This document shows, piece after piece, positions 15,746 through 30,612 of a stretch of 64,000 nt of DNA; the first letter of the stretch is position 1; the number at the start of each line of letters is the position of its first letter. The position numbers and the translations under genes are program-made. Under the pieces are notes generated by a model. That model had not been told where the DNA came from, did not search any database, and saw only the letters and a list, made by a program, of their open reading frames with translations. The stretch is from positions 30,514-94,513 of the forward strand of contig DASZBX010000013.1 of assembly GCA_035943635.1 (NCBI GenBank). Reading direction: 5' to 3'. The DNA is from DASZBX01 sp035943635 (GTDB taxonomy: Bacteria; Actinomycetota; Actinomycetes; Streptomycetales; Catenulisporaceae).

Positions 15746-17478
15746 GTGGACGGCACCGCGCGGCGGGACTGGCTTCGGGTCGCCGTCGGGGCGCAGTCCG
15801 CTCGGTGGACGACTCGGAGTCGGTGCAGGCTGGTTTTGCTGGTGGTGCACAATGTCACGTCGGCCAGTCGGCTGTTGGACATCCTGCCGTTGTTCTATGG
15901 CGATCTGCGGTTGCAGTGCTTTGTGACGAATACGGGTTCTTCTGCTTTTCAGGCGGGAGTGGCTGAGTTGTTCGCCGGGCTCGGGTTTCCGGCCATGCCT
16001 TGGGAGCAGGCGTGTGCGGTGCATTTCGACCTGGTGATCAGTGCCAGTTATGGCGGGGAGCTCCAGGACATATCAGGACAGTTATGTGTACTGTCGCATG
16101 GGATGGGATACAATAAAAGGCTCAGCCGGGAGCCGGGAGCCGGGAGCCGGGAGCCGGGAGCGGCTCCACCTTTGGGCTTTCGCGGGAATGGTTGCTGCAT
16201 GAGGGGCGGCCGTTGGCGGATTTCACCGTGCTGTCGCATCCGGAGCAGCTTGAGCGCTTGGCCGCGGCTTGTCCGGAGGCGGCGCCCACGGCCGTTTTCG
16301 GTGGGGATCCCTGCTTTGACCGGCTGATGGAGGCTAAGGCTTCTCGGACCAGGTTTCGCAGGGCTTTGGGAATGGAGCCCGGGCAGCGGTTGGTGGTGTT
16401 GAACTCCACCTGGAATTCCAGTGGGTTCCTCGGGGATGATCACTCGGCCTTTCCGCTGGTGCTCGAACGGATCGCGGCTGAGTTGCCGCTGGATGAGTTC
16501 CGGGTCGCGGCCGTGCTGCATCCCAATATCGTGAACGGACAGGGGCCCGGCCAGGTGCGGCTGTGGCTGGAGCGGGCGCGCCGTGCGGGTCTGTTGCTGA
16601 TCCCGCCGCTTGACGGCTGGCGGCAGACCCTGATCGCTGCCGACTGTCTTGTCGGGGATCACGGGTCGGTCAGCTACTACGCTGCTGCGATCGGGGTGCC
16701 GGTCCTGCTCGCCGCGTTTCCTGACGACGACCTTGATCCGGACTCGCCGGTTGCCGAGTTCGGTCGTGCTACGCCGCGGCTGCGTACTGATATGCCGTTG
16801 CTGCCGCAGATCGAGCGGGTTGTCGCCGAGCATCGGCCGGAGTCTGCTGCCCGGCTGGCCGGCTGGGCTACGTCGGATCCGGGTGAATCGGCGGCTTTGC
16901 TTCGCGAATTGTTCTACCGGGCCATGGGTATTCCTGAGCCTGGGCACGCGGCTGCGCTGGACAGGCTTGGGCTGCCGCCTGTGCGCTTCGCGCCTGTGCT
17001 CAGCGCTGTTCGGGCTCTGATCGAGGTCGATGAGTTCGGTGTGATGGCGGTGCGGCGGTATCCGGAATCAGCGGATTGGGCGACGCATCCTACGGCTGAC
17101 GCCGCGCATCTGGTCGTCAGCGAGGACACACCGGAGCCTGATGTTCTGGCACGCGCCGATGTGATTCTGGGCTACGACCTCAGGGGGGAACCGGTGAGTC
17201 GTTGGCTGGCGGAGACTGCGGAGGCGTATCCGTATTCGTCCATGGTTGCGGCTTGTATCGGGCCTGGGCGAGCAGATGTGCGGCATCGTAGCGGCGTACA
17301 GTATCGCCTCGAATGCGTGGGTTGCGAAAGTGATCCTTCGGCGCTGGTTAGCGGGTTGCTTGCTCGGATCGATCTTGGTGGGGTGGCGGCGGCAGAGGCG
17401 GAGCGGGGATTCGTTGTGCGGGTGGATCTGGGAGGGAGCGTCCATCGCGTGGACGTCACTGTGGGCGGGCGAGAATAG
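15746..17478 (+). pseudogene. GT-B/CDP-glycerol-transferase-like gene split into two frames at a heptanucleotide tract (frameshifted or phase-variable)
   Basis: The first frame, from GTG 15746 (GGAGGGG upstream), reads RLVLLVVHNVTSASRLLDILPLFYGD, then FDLVISASYGGELQDISGQLCVLSHGMGYNK and into the repeat. The second frame (open from 16117 to 17478) continues STFGLSREWLLHEGRPLADFTVLSHPEQLERLAAACPEA and later VGDHGSVSYYAAAIGVPVLLAAFP, the order expected of one roughly 576-aa protein of a conserved actinobacterial family with a CDP-glycerol glycerophosphotransferase/2-epimerase-like fold. The switch falls exactly in (CCGGGAG)5 at 16126-16160. Five units are out of frame, while six or three would restore one continuous protein. 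The second half could also start on its own at TTG 16192 or ATG 16199. Biochemical role unknown; adjacency to gpgS hints at polysaccharide or glycolipid work. Confidence 0.6.
16126..16160 (+). repeat. Heptanucleotide tandem repeat (CCGGGAG)x5 inside a coding region
   Basis: Five perfect head-to-tail copies of CCGGGAG. Because 7 is not a multiple of 3, each gain or loss shifts the frame. In the first gene half the tract encodes SREPGAGSREPG-type residues. Adding one unit or losing two joins the two halves at AGCGGCTCCACC (Ser-Gly-Ser-Thr). Perfect tandem units of this length are the classic substrate for slipped-strand mispairing. Confidence 0.85.
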
Positions 17479-17493
17479 CGGCGCGGCTCAGGC

Positions 17494-19992
17494 TCAGCGC
17501 CCGGTTGCGTTGTCCAGGAGGGCGAGGCGTTCTGCGACGGCTGCGTAGCCGGGGGCGCCGGTCTGCTGGAGGAAACCCTTTGCCTCTACCAGGAATCCGC
17601 GCTCAGCTTCGATGTCGTGGGTCTGTTGGGCACACGCGGCGCGCAGGACGGCGACTTGTGCCCGCTGCACCAGCGCCGACTGGGTGTTCATGATGGCGGC
17701 GGCCTGCTTGAGCGGATCGCTTGCCTCGTCTGGTCTGCCTTGACGCAGCGCGGCCTCGCCCAAGCTCATCAGGACTCTGGCCTCGTTGTACGGATCCGGC
17801 AGCTTGCGCATCTCGTCCAACGCGCGCAGGAGTCGGGCTTTCGCGTCGTCGTAATGGCCCATACCGCTCAGGGCGCGGCCAGTGTGGTGTTCCAGCAGCG
17901 CCAGTGCTCTCGGATCGCCGACTCTCGTGGCGAGGATCTTCGCCTCGGCGAACAGGTCGGCGGCTTCCTCGAAACGTTCCTGGGCCAGGCGGATCAGGCC
18001 GAGCGATTCGATCGCCGTGGCCTGGCCGCGTTCGTGCCCTGCTTCGCGGTCGGCTTCCCGGGCCTTGGTCAGTTCGCGTTCGGCCTCGGCGGTGCGGCCC
18101 TGGCCGATCAGGCCGAAGGCGAGTTGGGCGTGCATCCGGCCCTGGGCGCGCAGGTCGCCCAGTTCGGTCGCGGATTTGACGCCCAGCCGGTGCACGCGGA
18201 CCCATTCCTCATGGTGGCCGAGCCGGAAGAACAGGGCCCACATTCCCTCGCACAGCTGCCAGACCAGGTCGTAGAAGCAGTGCTGGTCTGCTTGGACCAC
18301 TGCTTCCACAAGGTCGGCGCGGGCCAGCTCGAGTGCGTTGAGGGCAGCGGCAGCACTGGGGTAGGTCGATGCGCCAGGAGCGCCTTCACGCGCGTCTCGC
18401 TCGAACCGCTGATACGCGACGCCCAGGTGCCAGCGCTTGGGCATGACGGCGGAATCGGCACGGATGGCGAAGTCCCGGTGCCGGGCCACAATGGCGCGGG
18501 TGGCCGCGGTGACCGCCTCGATGCCGTCGTCGGCGAGCGCCCGTAGTGCGGATTGGCGTCGGACGCGTTCGTGGATCCGGTAGCGCGGGTCGCCGGTCGG
18601 GCCGTCGGGTAGCGACTCGATCAGGCCGACGCGGTGCAGCTGCGTCAGCATCGCGGCCGCCTCGCGCTCGTCGGTCAGGCCGCCGGCGGCCATGGCTACG
18701 CCCGGTGTGATCGACGGCCAGGCGTGCACGGCCAGCAGGCGGTGCAGGCGGGCGGCGGACGCGGGGATGGCGTCGTAGCCGCCGAGCAGATCGGTCTGGT
18801 CTGGGATGGGGATGACGGCCATGGGTCCCGTGGTCCTCGTCTCTGTCGAGGGTGGCTGGCCTTCGTGGTCGGAGTCACGGTCGGCCGCGAGTCGGCTGCC
18901 TTCCACCCACAGCTTGAGCGGCAGGCCGCTACATCCACGCGCCACGGATCCCAGATCGACGGCCCCGGCGGTACGTTCGCCGGTTTCGAGGATGGCGTCG
19001 AGCAGACGCCGCGCCTCGTCATCCGGGAGCGGTGGGATCTGGCGGAACTGTGCGCCCCGGTCGGCCAGGCCGCGCAGTGGTTCGCGGCTGGTGATGATGG
19101 TGAGCGAGCCTCGCGACCTGGTCAGCAGGGGTCCGACCTGGGCGGCCGAGCCGGCGTCGTCCAGCAGGACGATCAGGCGCAGGTCGGCGGTGCGGCTGAG
19201 GAACAGGTCTTCGAGCCACTGCGGATCGCCCGGGATGAACTGCGGGTTGACGCCCAGGATGCCCAGGAACCGGGCCAGGGCCGAGGCCGGGTGCAGGGCG
19301 CCTTCGCCGGTCGAGCCGCGCAGGTCGGCGTACAGCTCGCCGTCCGGGAAGCGGTCGGACACCCGGTCGACGAGTTCGACCGCGGTGGACGTCTTGCCGA
19401 TGCCGCCCTCGCCGTGGAGGTTCACGATCCGGGCCGGGTTCTCCCGGCGCAGCACCTCGGCGGCCAGGTGGGCGAGCAGGCCTTCGTGGTTGGTGTAGTG
19501 CGCCGCGCCCGGTGGCACGATCCTGGGGACCGGCGTGCCGGGCACGATGAAGGGTTGCGGGGCTTGCATGACCGTGGTGATCGTGTTGTTCGAGACCTGC
19601 GAGGCCTGGATCATCGGGCCGTAGGTGTTCTCGAACCGGCCCACGACCAGGGCGGGGGCGGTCTGCTGGTCCCCCAGGTCGGCGACCAGGGCGATCAGCT
19701 CGCGGGCGAGGTCGGGGTCGGCTTCGGCGAGACCGGACAGGCTGCGGATCAGGGCGAGTTCGGTCTGGTCGCGCAGTTCGTGGTAGGACGCCGGATCGGC
19801 GGAGCGGCTGGCCTGTTCCAGTTCGCCGCGGGTCGTCTCCAGGCGGTGTTCCGTCTCGGCGGCCTCCTGGTCGTGGCCGCGGGACAGGATCCGCGCGAAG
19901 CGTTTCTTCACCGCGCCCCAGCTGTCGGTGGTCATCGCGCCGACCAGACTGCCGGCCGCTGTGGACGCCAGCTTGATCAGCTCTGGATCCAT
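17494..19992 (-). CDS. STAND-class ATPase: NB-ARC with C-terminal TPR repeats
   Basis: 832 aa. Residues 1-115 are a helical N-terminal domain (MDPELIKLASTAAGSLVGAM, then DSWGAVKKRFARILS) followed by a coiled coil. Residues about 118-142 are a short polar, beta-prone segment (GPMIQASQVSNNTITTVMQ). The NB-ARC module carries the P-loop GEGGIGKT (194-201), Walker B LRLIVLLDDAG (about 273-281), a sensor-like TIITSREPL and GLPLKLWVEGSRLA. Residues about 590-800 are at least five TPRs (GRMHAQLAFGLIGQGRTAEAERELTKA and repeats). Such proteins are ligand-triggered switches in signalling, transcription or defence; no DNA-binding output domain is seen, which separates it from AfsR/SARP. It converges with the split GT gene (15-bp gap). 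Confidence 0.85.
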   Translation of the reverse strand: MDPELIKLASTAAGSLVGAMTTDSWGAVKKRFARILSRGHDQEAAETEHRLETTRGELEQASRSADPASYHELRDQTELALIRSLSGLAEADPDLARELIALVADLGDQQTAPALVVGRFENTYGPMIQASQVSNNTITTVMQAPQPFIVPGTPVPRIVPPGAAHYTNHEGLLAHLAAEVLRRENPARIVNLHGEGGIGKTSTAVELVDRVSDRFPDGELYADLRGSTGEGALHPASALARFLGILGVNPQFIPGDPQWLEDLFLSRTADLRLIVLLDDAGSAAQVGPLLTRSRGSLTIITSREPLRGLADRGAQFRQIPPLPDDEARRLLDAILETGERTAGAVDLGSVARGCSGLPLKLWVEGSRLAADRDSDHEGQPPSTETRTTGPMAVIPIPDQTDLLGGYDAIPASAARLHRLLAVHAWPSITPGVAMAAGGLTDEREAAAMLTQLHRVGLIESLPDGPTGDPRYRIHERVRRQSALRALADDGIEAVTAATRAIVARHRDFAIRADSAVMPKRWHLGVAYQRFERDAREGAPGASTYPSAAAALNALELARADLVEAVVQADQHCFYDLVWQLCEGMWALFFRLGHHEEWVRVHRLGVKSATELGDLRAQGRMHAQLAFGLIGQGRTAEAERELTKAREADREAGHERGQATAIESLGLIRLAQERFEEAADLFAEAKILATRVGDPRALALLEHHTGRALSGMGHYDDAKARLLRALDEMRKLPDPYNEARVLMSLGEAALRQGRPDEASDPLKQAAAIMNTQSALVQRAQVAVLRAACAQQTHDIEAERGFLVEAKGFLQQTGAPGYAAVAERLALLDNATGR

Positions 19993-20367
19993 CGCAGGTT
20001 CCTCACCGGGGTCGTAGTCGGGGCCGCCGTCGTGGTGTCACCACCGTGGCCGACCGAGTTGTATGAGACGTGTGACGCACGCCCACGATAGAGGAACACA
20101 GATCAATGCGATAGTCGCCCTGGCGCCGCGGCGTGGTCGGCCGTCCGGGTGAGTGCGGGTGCGCCACCCGTGCGCTCGGGCGCCGGCGGGGAGGTACTGC
20201 GTGTCGGGCCGTGAGAACGTGGTCCGAAGATCGTCCCGTGATCGCCGCCGCCCGCCGCCGCGGTCCTCCCGTCCGGCCGCCGGGGTCGCTCGTATCCCCG
20301 CCCGGCACAAGACTTGTACTATTCGCTTACTTGAACTGTTCGTGTTTAGAGAGATAGGGTCGTCCTC
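19993..20367. promoter_or_regulatory. Divergent control region of the STAND gene and furA-katG
   Basis: 375 bp with no gene. Just before furA, an AT-rich stretch (about 20308-20350: CTTGTACTATTCGCTTACTTG, then AACTGTTCG and TTTAGAGAGATAGGG) stands out from GC-rich surroundings and is where FurA/CatR-type autoregulatory boxes and the katG promoter lie in other actinobacteria. No perfect palindrome is seen, so box limits are not assigned. Confidence 0.45.
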
Positions 20368-20847
20368 ATGACCGCGTCCCAGACACCGACCACCGCGGAC
20401 GAGCTGCGGGGAGCCGGGCTGCGGGTGACGGCCGCTCGGGTCGCGCTGCTGCACGCGGTGCGCGACGGCGACCACCTCGGGGTCGAGGCGATCGCCGACG
20501 AAGTGCGCGGGCGCGTCGGCCACATCTCGCTCCAGGCCGTCTACGAGGCCCTGCACGCGCTGACCGCGGCGGGGCTGATCCGGCGGATCGAGCCGGCCGG
20601 AAGTCCGGCCCGGTTCGAGGGGCGGGTGGGCGACAACCACCACCACGTCGTGTGCCGCGGGTGCGGCGTCGTGTCCGACGTCGACTGCGCGGTGGGCGAC
20701 GCCCCCTGTCTGACCGCCTCCGACGACCACGGCTTCGCGATCGACGAGGCCGAGGTCGTGTACTGGGGCCTGTGCCCCGCCTGTTCCGCCGCCCGCAGCT
20801 CCCCGGGCGCCGTAATCCCCGAAGTACGGAAGGATCCCCATGCCTGA
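20368..20847 (+). CDS. furA: FurA/CatR-type peroxide-sensing Fur-family repressor
   Basis: 159 aa from ATG 20368. The winged helix reads LRVTAARVALLHAVRDGDHLGVEAIADEVRG, then SLQAVYEALHALTAAGLIRRIEP. The metal-sensing part has DNHHHVVCRGCGVVSDVDC (His cluster and CxxC) and a second CPAC near the C-terminus. Its last 8 bases overlap the katG start, the standard furA-katG arrangement, in which FurA represses its own promoter and is released by peroxide. The peroxide-sensing residues are those of the family; the Zn site appears complete. Confidence 0.93.
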   Translation: MTASQTPTTADELRGAGLRVTAARVALLHAVRDGDHLGVEAIADEVRGRVGHISLQAVYEALHALTAAGLIRRIEPAGSPARFEGRVGDNHHHVVCRGCGVVSDVDCAVGDAPCLTASDDHGFAIDEAEVVYWGLCPACSAARSSPGAVIPEVRKDPHA

Positions 20848-23074
20848 GAACGATGATGTTAACAACGACGCTATCGTCACCGATGCCAAGACCGACGAGG
20901 TGAGCGGCTGCCCGGTCGCCCACGGGCGCGCGCTGCCGCCGGTCCAGGGCGGCGGGAACCGCCAGTGGTGGCCGGAGCGGCTGAACCTGAAGATCCTGGC
21001 CAAGAACCCACCGGCCACCAACCCGCTGGGCGCGGACTTCGACTACGCGGCCGCGTTCCTCTCGCTGGACCTGCCGGCCGTCAAGCAGGACATCGCCGAG
21101 GTGCTGACCAGCTCGCAGGACTGGTGGCCGGCCGACTACGGCAACTACGGCCCGTTCATGATCCGGATGGCGTGGCACAGCGCGGGCACGTACCGGATCA
21201 GCGACGGCCGCGGCGGCGCGGGGGCCGGCCAGCAGCGCTTCGCCCCGCTCAACAGCTGGCCGGACAACGTCAACCTGGACAAGGCCCGCCGGCTGCTGTG
21301 GCCGGTGAAGAAGAAGTACGGGCAGAAGCTGTCCTGGGCCGACCTGATGGTCCTGACCGGCAACGTCGCGCTGGAGACGATGGGCTTGGAGACCTTCGGC
21401 TTCGCCGGCGGCCGCGAGGACGTGTGGGAGTCCGAGGAGGACGTGTACTGGGGCCCGGAGCGGATCTGGCTCGACGACAAGCGCTACACCGGCGACCGTG
21501 AGCTCGAGGAGCCGCTCGGCGCGGTCCAGATGGGCCTGATCTACGTCAACCCGGAAGGCCCCAACGGCAACCCGGACCCGCTGGCCTCGGCCCGCGACAT
21601 CCGGGAGACCTTCCGCCGGATGGCGATGAACGACGAGGAGACCGTGGCGCTGATCGCCGGCGGCCACACCTTCGGCAAGACCCACGGCGCGGGCCCGGCC
21701 GACAACGTCGCCGACGACCCCGAGGCCGCGCCGCTGGAGCTGCAGGGCCTGGGCTGGAAGAACTCCTTCGGCACCGGCAAGGGCGGGGACACGATCAGCA
21801 GCGGCCTCGAGGGCGCCTGGACCTACACCCCGACGGCCTGGGACAACACCTTCTTCGAGATCCTGTTCGGGTTCGAGTGGGAGCTGTCCAAGAGCCCGGC
21901 CGGCGCGCACCAGTGGAAGCCGAAGGGCGGGGCCGCGGCCGGCACCGTGCCGGACGCGCACGACCCGGCCAAGAGCCACGCCCCGACCATGCTCACCAGC
22001 GACCTCGCGCTGCGGGTGGACCCGGCCTACGAGCAGATCTCCCGCCGGTTCCTGGAGAACCCGGACCAGCTCGCCGACGCGTTCGCCCGGGCCTGGTACA
22101 AGCTGACCCACCGCGACATGGGCCCGATCGTGCGCTACCTCGGCGCCGAGGTCCCGGCCGAGGTGCTGCTGTGGCAGGACCCGCTGCCCGCGGCCGCCCA
22201 GTCGGTGGTCAGCACGGCCGAGGTCGCCGCGCTCAAGGACCAGATCCTGGCCACCGGCCTGTCGGTGTCCCAGCTGGTGTCGGTCGCGTGGGCCTCGGCG
22301 TCCTCGTTCCGGGGCAGCGACAAGCGCGGCGGGGCCAACGGCGCGCGGATCCGGCTGGAGCCGCAGAACGGCTGGGAGGTCAACCAGCCGGCCGAGCTCG
22401 CGGCCGTGCTGCGCACGCTGGAGGAGGTGCAGGGCCGGTGGAACGCGGCCGGCGGCACCGAGGTCTCGCTGGCCGACCTGATCGTGCTGGCCGGCGGCGC
22501 GGCGGTGGAGAAGGCGGCCAAGGACGCCGGGGTCCCGGTCGTGGTGCCGTTCACCCCGGGCCGGGTGGACGCCTCGCAGGAGCAGACCGACGTGGAGTCG
22601 TTCTCCGCCCTGGAGCCGACCGCGGACGGGTTCCGCAACTACCCCGGCAAGGGCAACCGGCTGCCGGCCGAGTACCTGCTGGTGGACCGGGCGAACCTGC
22701 TCACCCTGACCGCTCCGGAGCTGACCGTGCTGGTCGGCGGCCTGCGCGTGCTGGGCGCGAACTACGGGCAGTCCCCGCTCGGCGTGTTCACCGACAAGCC
22801 CGGCACCCTGACCAACGACTTCTTCGTCAACCTGCTGGACCTGGGCACCACCTGGACCGCGGCGGCCGAGGACGCGAGCAGCTTCGAGGCCCGGGACGCC
22901 GCCGGCCAGGTCACCTGGACCGGCAGCCGGGCCGACCTGGTGTTCGGGTCGAACTCCGAACTGCGCGCGCTGGCCGAGGTCTACGCGAGCGACGACGCGA
23001 AGGAGAAGTTCGTGAACGACTTCGTCGCGGCGTGGGTGAAGGTCATGGAGCTGGACCGGTTCGACCTGGTCTGA
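20840..23074 (+). CDS. katG: Catalase-peroxidase KatG
   Basis: 744 aa, overlapping furA by 8 bp. Distal haem site RMAWHSAGTYR (Arg, Trp, His), Tyr in GLIYVNPEGPNG and Met in FRRMAMNDEET supply the Met-Tyr-Trp covalent adduct needed for catalase activity. The proximal His is in IAGGHTFGKTHGAG. The second, haem-free half is present (LVSVAWASASSFRGSDKRGGANGARIRLEPQ to the C-terminus), giving full family length (about 735-745). It removes hydrogen peroxide in the cytoplasm and can act as a broad peroxidase. Transcribed with furA; ends before a perfect 18-bp terminator hairpin. Confidence 0.97.
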   Translation: MPENDDVNNDAIVTDAKTDEVSGCPVAHGRALPPVQGGGNRQWWPERLNLKILAKNPPATNPLGADFDYAAAFLSLDLPAVKQDIAEVLTSSQDWWPADYGNYGPFMIRMAWHSAGTYRISDGRGGAGAGQQRFAPLNSWPDNVNLDKARRLLWPVKKKYGQKLSWADLMVLTGNVALETMGLETFGFAGGREDVWESEEDVYWGPERIWLDDKRYTGDRELEEPLGAVQMGLIYVNPEGPNGNPDPLASARDIRETFRRMAMNDEETVALIAGGHTFGKTHGAGPADNVADDPEAAPLELQGLGWKNSFGTGKGGDTISSGLEGAWTYTPTAWDNTFFEILFGFEWELSKSPAGAHQWKPKGGAAAGTVPDAHDPAKSHAPTMLTSDLALRVDPAYEQISRRFLENPDQLADAFARAWYKLTHRDMGPIVRYLGAEVPAEVLLWQDPLPAAAQSVVSTAEVAALKDQILATGLSVSQLVSVAWASASSFRGSDKRGGANGARIRLEPQNGWEVNQPAELAAVLRTLEEVQGRWNAAGGTEVSLADLIVLAGGAAVEKAAKDAGVPVVVPFTPGRVDASQEQTDVESFSALEPTADGFRNYPGKGNRLPAEYLLVDRANLLTLTAPELTVLVGGLRVLGANYGQSPLGVFTDKPGTLTNDFFVNLLDLGTTWTAAAEDASSFEARDAAGQVTWTGSRADLVFGSNSELRALAEVYASDDAKEKFVNDFVAAWVKVMELDRFDLV

Positions 23075-23112
23075 GCTGGATGAGTGGTTTTTCCGCCGAA
23101 TGAGTGACAGAT

Positions 23113-23152
23113 AGCTGTGGGGCACCGGATGCAGATCCGGTGCCCCACAGCT
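23113..23152. terminator. Bidirectional terminator between katG and the carboxylase gene
   Basis: Perfect 18-bp stem: 23113-23130 pairs with 23135-23152 around a 4-nt GCAG loop. It lies between two convergent genes, 39 bp after the katG stop and 17 bp before the carboxylase stop. There is a short T-rich stretch on the + side only. Confidence 0.9.
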
Positions 23153-23168
23153 TGTGTGGTTCTTGCGG

Positions 23169-28631
<5,463 letters not shown>

Positions 28632-28977
28632 CGAAGCGAGCCTTTCTGGTAGCCGACACACACGTGGGACGTCTCCCCCGGTCCCGCTTTCGGTTAACAG
28701 TCTTCCGCCTACCGGCTGGTAGCGGAATGTCGTAAGCGGAGCACACCAGGTGCGAGCTTTTGTGGGGAACGACCAAAAGGGGGGTCCGCTGGTGGGGCCG
28801 TTCGAGTGAGAACGGGGGTCGGTACGGGTGGCTGAACTGCCGATCGGCCGCTCAGCCCGGCCCGGGCCGCCACGCCGGCCGGGTCCAGCCTACATAAGAA
28901 GCGTGATAGACATCACATTGTCGGCTCGCGGCGATCTTGCGCCGGGCCGGTGGGACCGTCAGGGTGCGGTCATCCGG

Positions 28978-29256
28978 ATGTACCACGATTTGTCCGGGAA
29001 ACATATTTTCGAACCCTTCGAAGCGGCGCAGGAGCTGCGGATCAGCCAGCCGAGCCTGACCCGCTCGGCCACCGCGCCGCACGGCGCGCCGTCCGTGCCG
29101 GTGTGCGTGGCCCGGCCGCGCCAGGGATCGCACCCGCTGGCCGCCGCGTTCTTCCGGGCCGCACTGCGGGCGCCGATCCCGCCCTACGCGACCGCGCCGG
29201 GCGCCGCGCTCAGCGCGGAGCGGCCCGGCCCGGTCGGCGAGCGCGAGGCCGCGTAG
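28978..29256 (+). pseudogene. Possible LysR-type regulator remnant
   Basis: One frame reads FEPFEAAQELRISQPSLTRS, resembling the LysR recognition helix (AAxxLxISQPSLSR), and runs directly into PVCVARPRQGSHPLAAAFFRAALRA, resembling the C-terminal end of the LysR effector domain. The roughly 200 residues in between are absent, as if an internal deletion fused both ends. It occupies the gap between the carboxylase and DUF3303 genes. Frame length and composition are otherwise unremarkable, so chance similarity is not excluded. Confidence 0.35.
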
Positions 29257-29295
29257 GCGCGCGGGCGCCCGCCGACCGGGCCGGACGCCGCCGCG

Positions 29296-29667
29296 CTACC
29301 GGGAGGGCCCGGCGGCTCCGACCACCTCGGCCGGCGGGATGCCGGCCATGAGTTCCTCCACCGCGGCCTTCTGGGTGGCCCGGCGCAGTTCCTCCAGGGT
29401 CTGGTTGTAGTTCAGTTCGGCGATCGCCTCGATCCGCCACTCGACCACGCTCGCGTAGGGCGAGAGGACCTCGGCCAGTTCGCGCGGGGTATCGACCTCC
29501 ACGAGGACGAAACCGTCGGTCCCGGTGCCGTACGTGTACCAGCCGTGCAGCCGGGACGGACGGTTGCTGCCCGCATCGTGCCGGCGCAGGAACCGGCGGG
29601 CCAGTTCGGACGCGCGCACGCCGGGCAGGGCTCTGTAGCCGCAGTGCCACCACATCTTCTCGGTCAC
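29296..29667 (-). CDS. Small DUF3303-like alpha/beta-barrel protein
   Basis: 123 aa. It starts at ATG 29667, which overlaps the stop of the upstream ICL/PEP-mutase gene as ATGA, so translation is coupled. The core GTDGFVLVEVDTPRELAEVLSPYASVVEWRIEAIAELN matches the pattern of DUF3303-type dimeric ferredoxin-like barrel proteins (a strand with aromatic/acidic residues, a 'xxFxIVExDxxxxL' helix, then 'FxVxPVxxxxE'). Function unknown; cotranscription implies a role beside the lyase/mutase-like enzyme. Confidence 0.6.
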   Translation of the reverse strand: MTEKMWWHCGYRALPGVRASELARRFLRRHDAGSNRPSRLHGWYTYGTGTDGFVLVEVDTPRELAEVLSPYASVVEWRIEAIAELNYNQTLEELRRATQKAAVEELMAGIPPAEVVGAAGPSR

Positions 29668-30608
29668 CTCATCCGTTGCAGTTCGTCGTAGCCGAGGCGC
29701 TGGGCGTCGGCCAGTTCTTCGGGGCGCCCGGTCCGCAGCAGGCCGTCGAACGCGTCGCGGGCCGCGGCCAGGCTCAGCCGGTACAGGGCGGAGCCGACCG
29801 ACAGCCGGCGCACGCCGAGCCCGGCGAGTTCGGCCACCGTGAGCAGGGTGCTGCCGGCCAGCAGGTTCACCGGCGTGCGGTCGTAGCGGGCCAGCAGCTC
29901 GCCGACCATCCGGGCCTGCTCGGCCCGGTCGACGCCGGGCCCGGGGAAGCCGGGCACGAACACGCAGTCCGCGCCGGCGTCGGCGTAGCAGTGCAGCCGG
30001 CGCACGGTCTCGTCCATCCGCCGCTCCGGGGGCCCGGCCTTGACCCAGTACACGTCGGTCCGGGCGTTGACCACGATCGGCACGCCCAGCGACCGGGCCG
30101 CCTCCCCGGCCGCGATGAGGCGTTCGGCGTGGTCCCGGGGGTCGAACAGCTCGCCCTGGCGGGCCGGGTCGGGGTCGGCGTCCTCCAGGTTGATCCCGGC
30201 CGCGCCGGCCTCGATCACCGAGGCGACCGTGTCGGCGACCTCGTCGGCCGAACGGCCGTACCCGGTCTCCAGGTCGACGCTGACCGGGATGTCCACCGCG
30301 TCGGTGATCCGCGCGACGACGCCCAGCACGTGGTCCAGGTCCAGCCGCTCGCCGTCCGGGACGGCGTAGCCGGCCGCGATCCCGGCGCTGGTCGTGGCCA
30401 GGGCCCGGACCCCGGGCAGCGCGGCGAACAGGGCGGCGCTGCCGGCGTCCCAGGCGTTGGCCAGCACCAGCGGCTCGGGCCCGCGGTGCAGCTCGCGCAG
30501 CCGCCGGGCCCGGTCCGCGGCCGGGTTGCCGGACCCGGACCGCAGGTCGTGACCGTTCACCGGCCCGGCGATCCGGGTCGTGTCGTGGTTCGGGGTCAGG
30601 GGGTTCAT
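29664..30608 (-). CDS. Isocitrate lyase/PEP mutase-family enzyme
   Basis: 314 aa from ATG 30608 with GAGGAG 9 bases upstream; an ATG five codons earlier overlaps that RBS. The TIM-barrel signature segments are ANAWDAGSAALFAALPGV, SVDLETGYGRSADEVADTV, INLEDAD, VNARTDVYW and GVRRLSVGSALYR. The metal-binding Asp/Glu residues (DLETGYG, LEDAD) are present, but the KKCGH catalytic Cys loop of true isocitrate lyase is not. So it belongs to the large group of PEP mutase-like / C-C or C-P lyases whose substrates are mostly unknown. Middle gene of a three-gene minus-strand group. Confidence 0.85.
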   Translation of the reverse strand: MNPLTPNHDTTRIAGPVNGHDLRSGSGNPAADRARRLRELHRGPEPLVLANAWDAGSAALFAALPGVRALATTSAGIAAGYAVPDGERLDLDHVLGVVARITDAVDIPVSVDLETGYGRSADEVADTVASVIEAGAAGINLEDADPDPARQGELFDPRDHAERLIAAGEAARSLGVPIVVNARTDVYWVKAGPPERRMDETVRRLHCYADAGADCVFVPGFPGPGVDRAEQARMVGELLARYDRTPVNLLAGSTLLTVAELAGLGVRRLSVGSALYRLSLAAARDAFDGLLRTGRPEELADAQRLGYDELQRMR

Positions 30609-30612
30609 CAGC

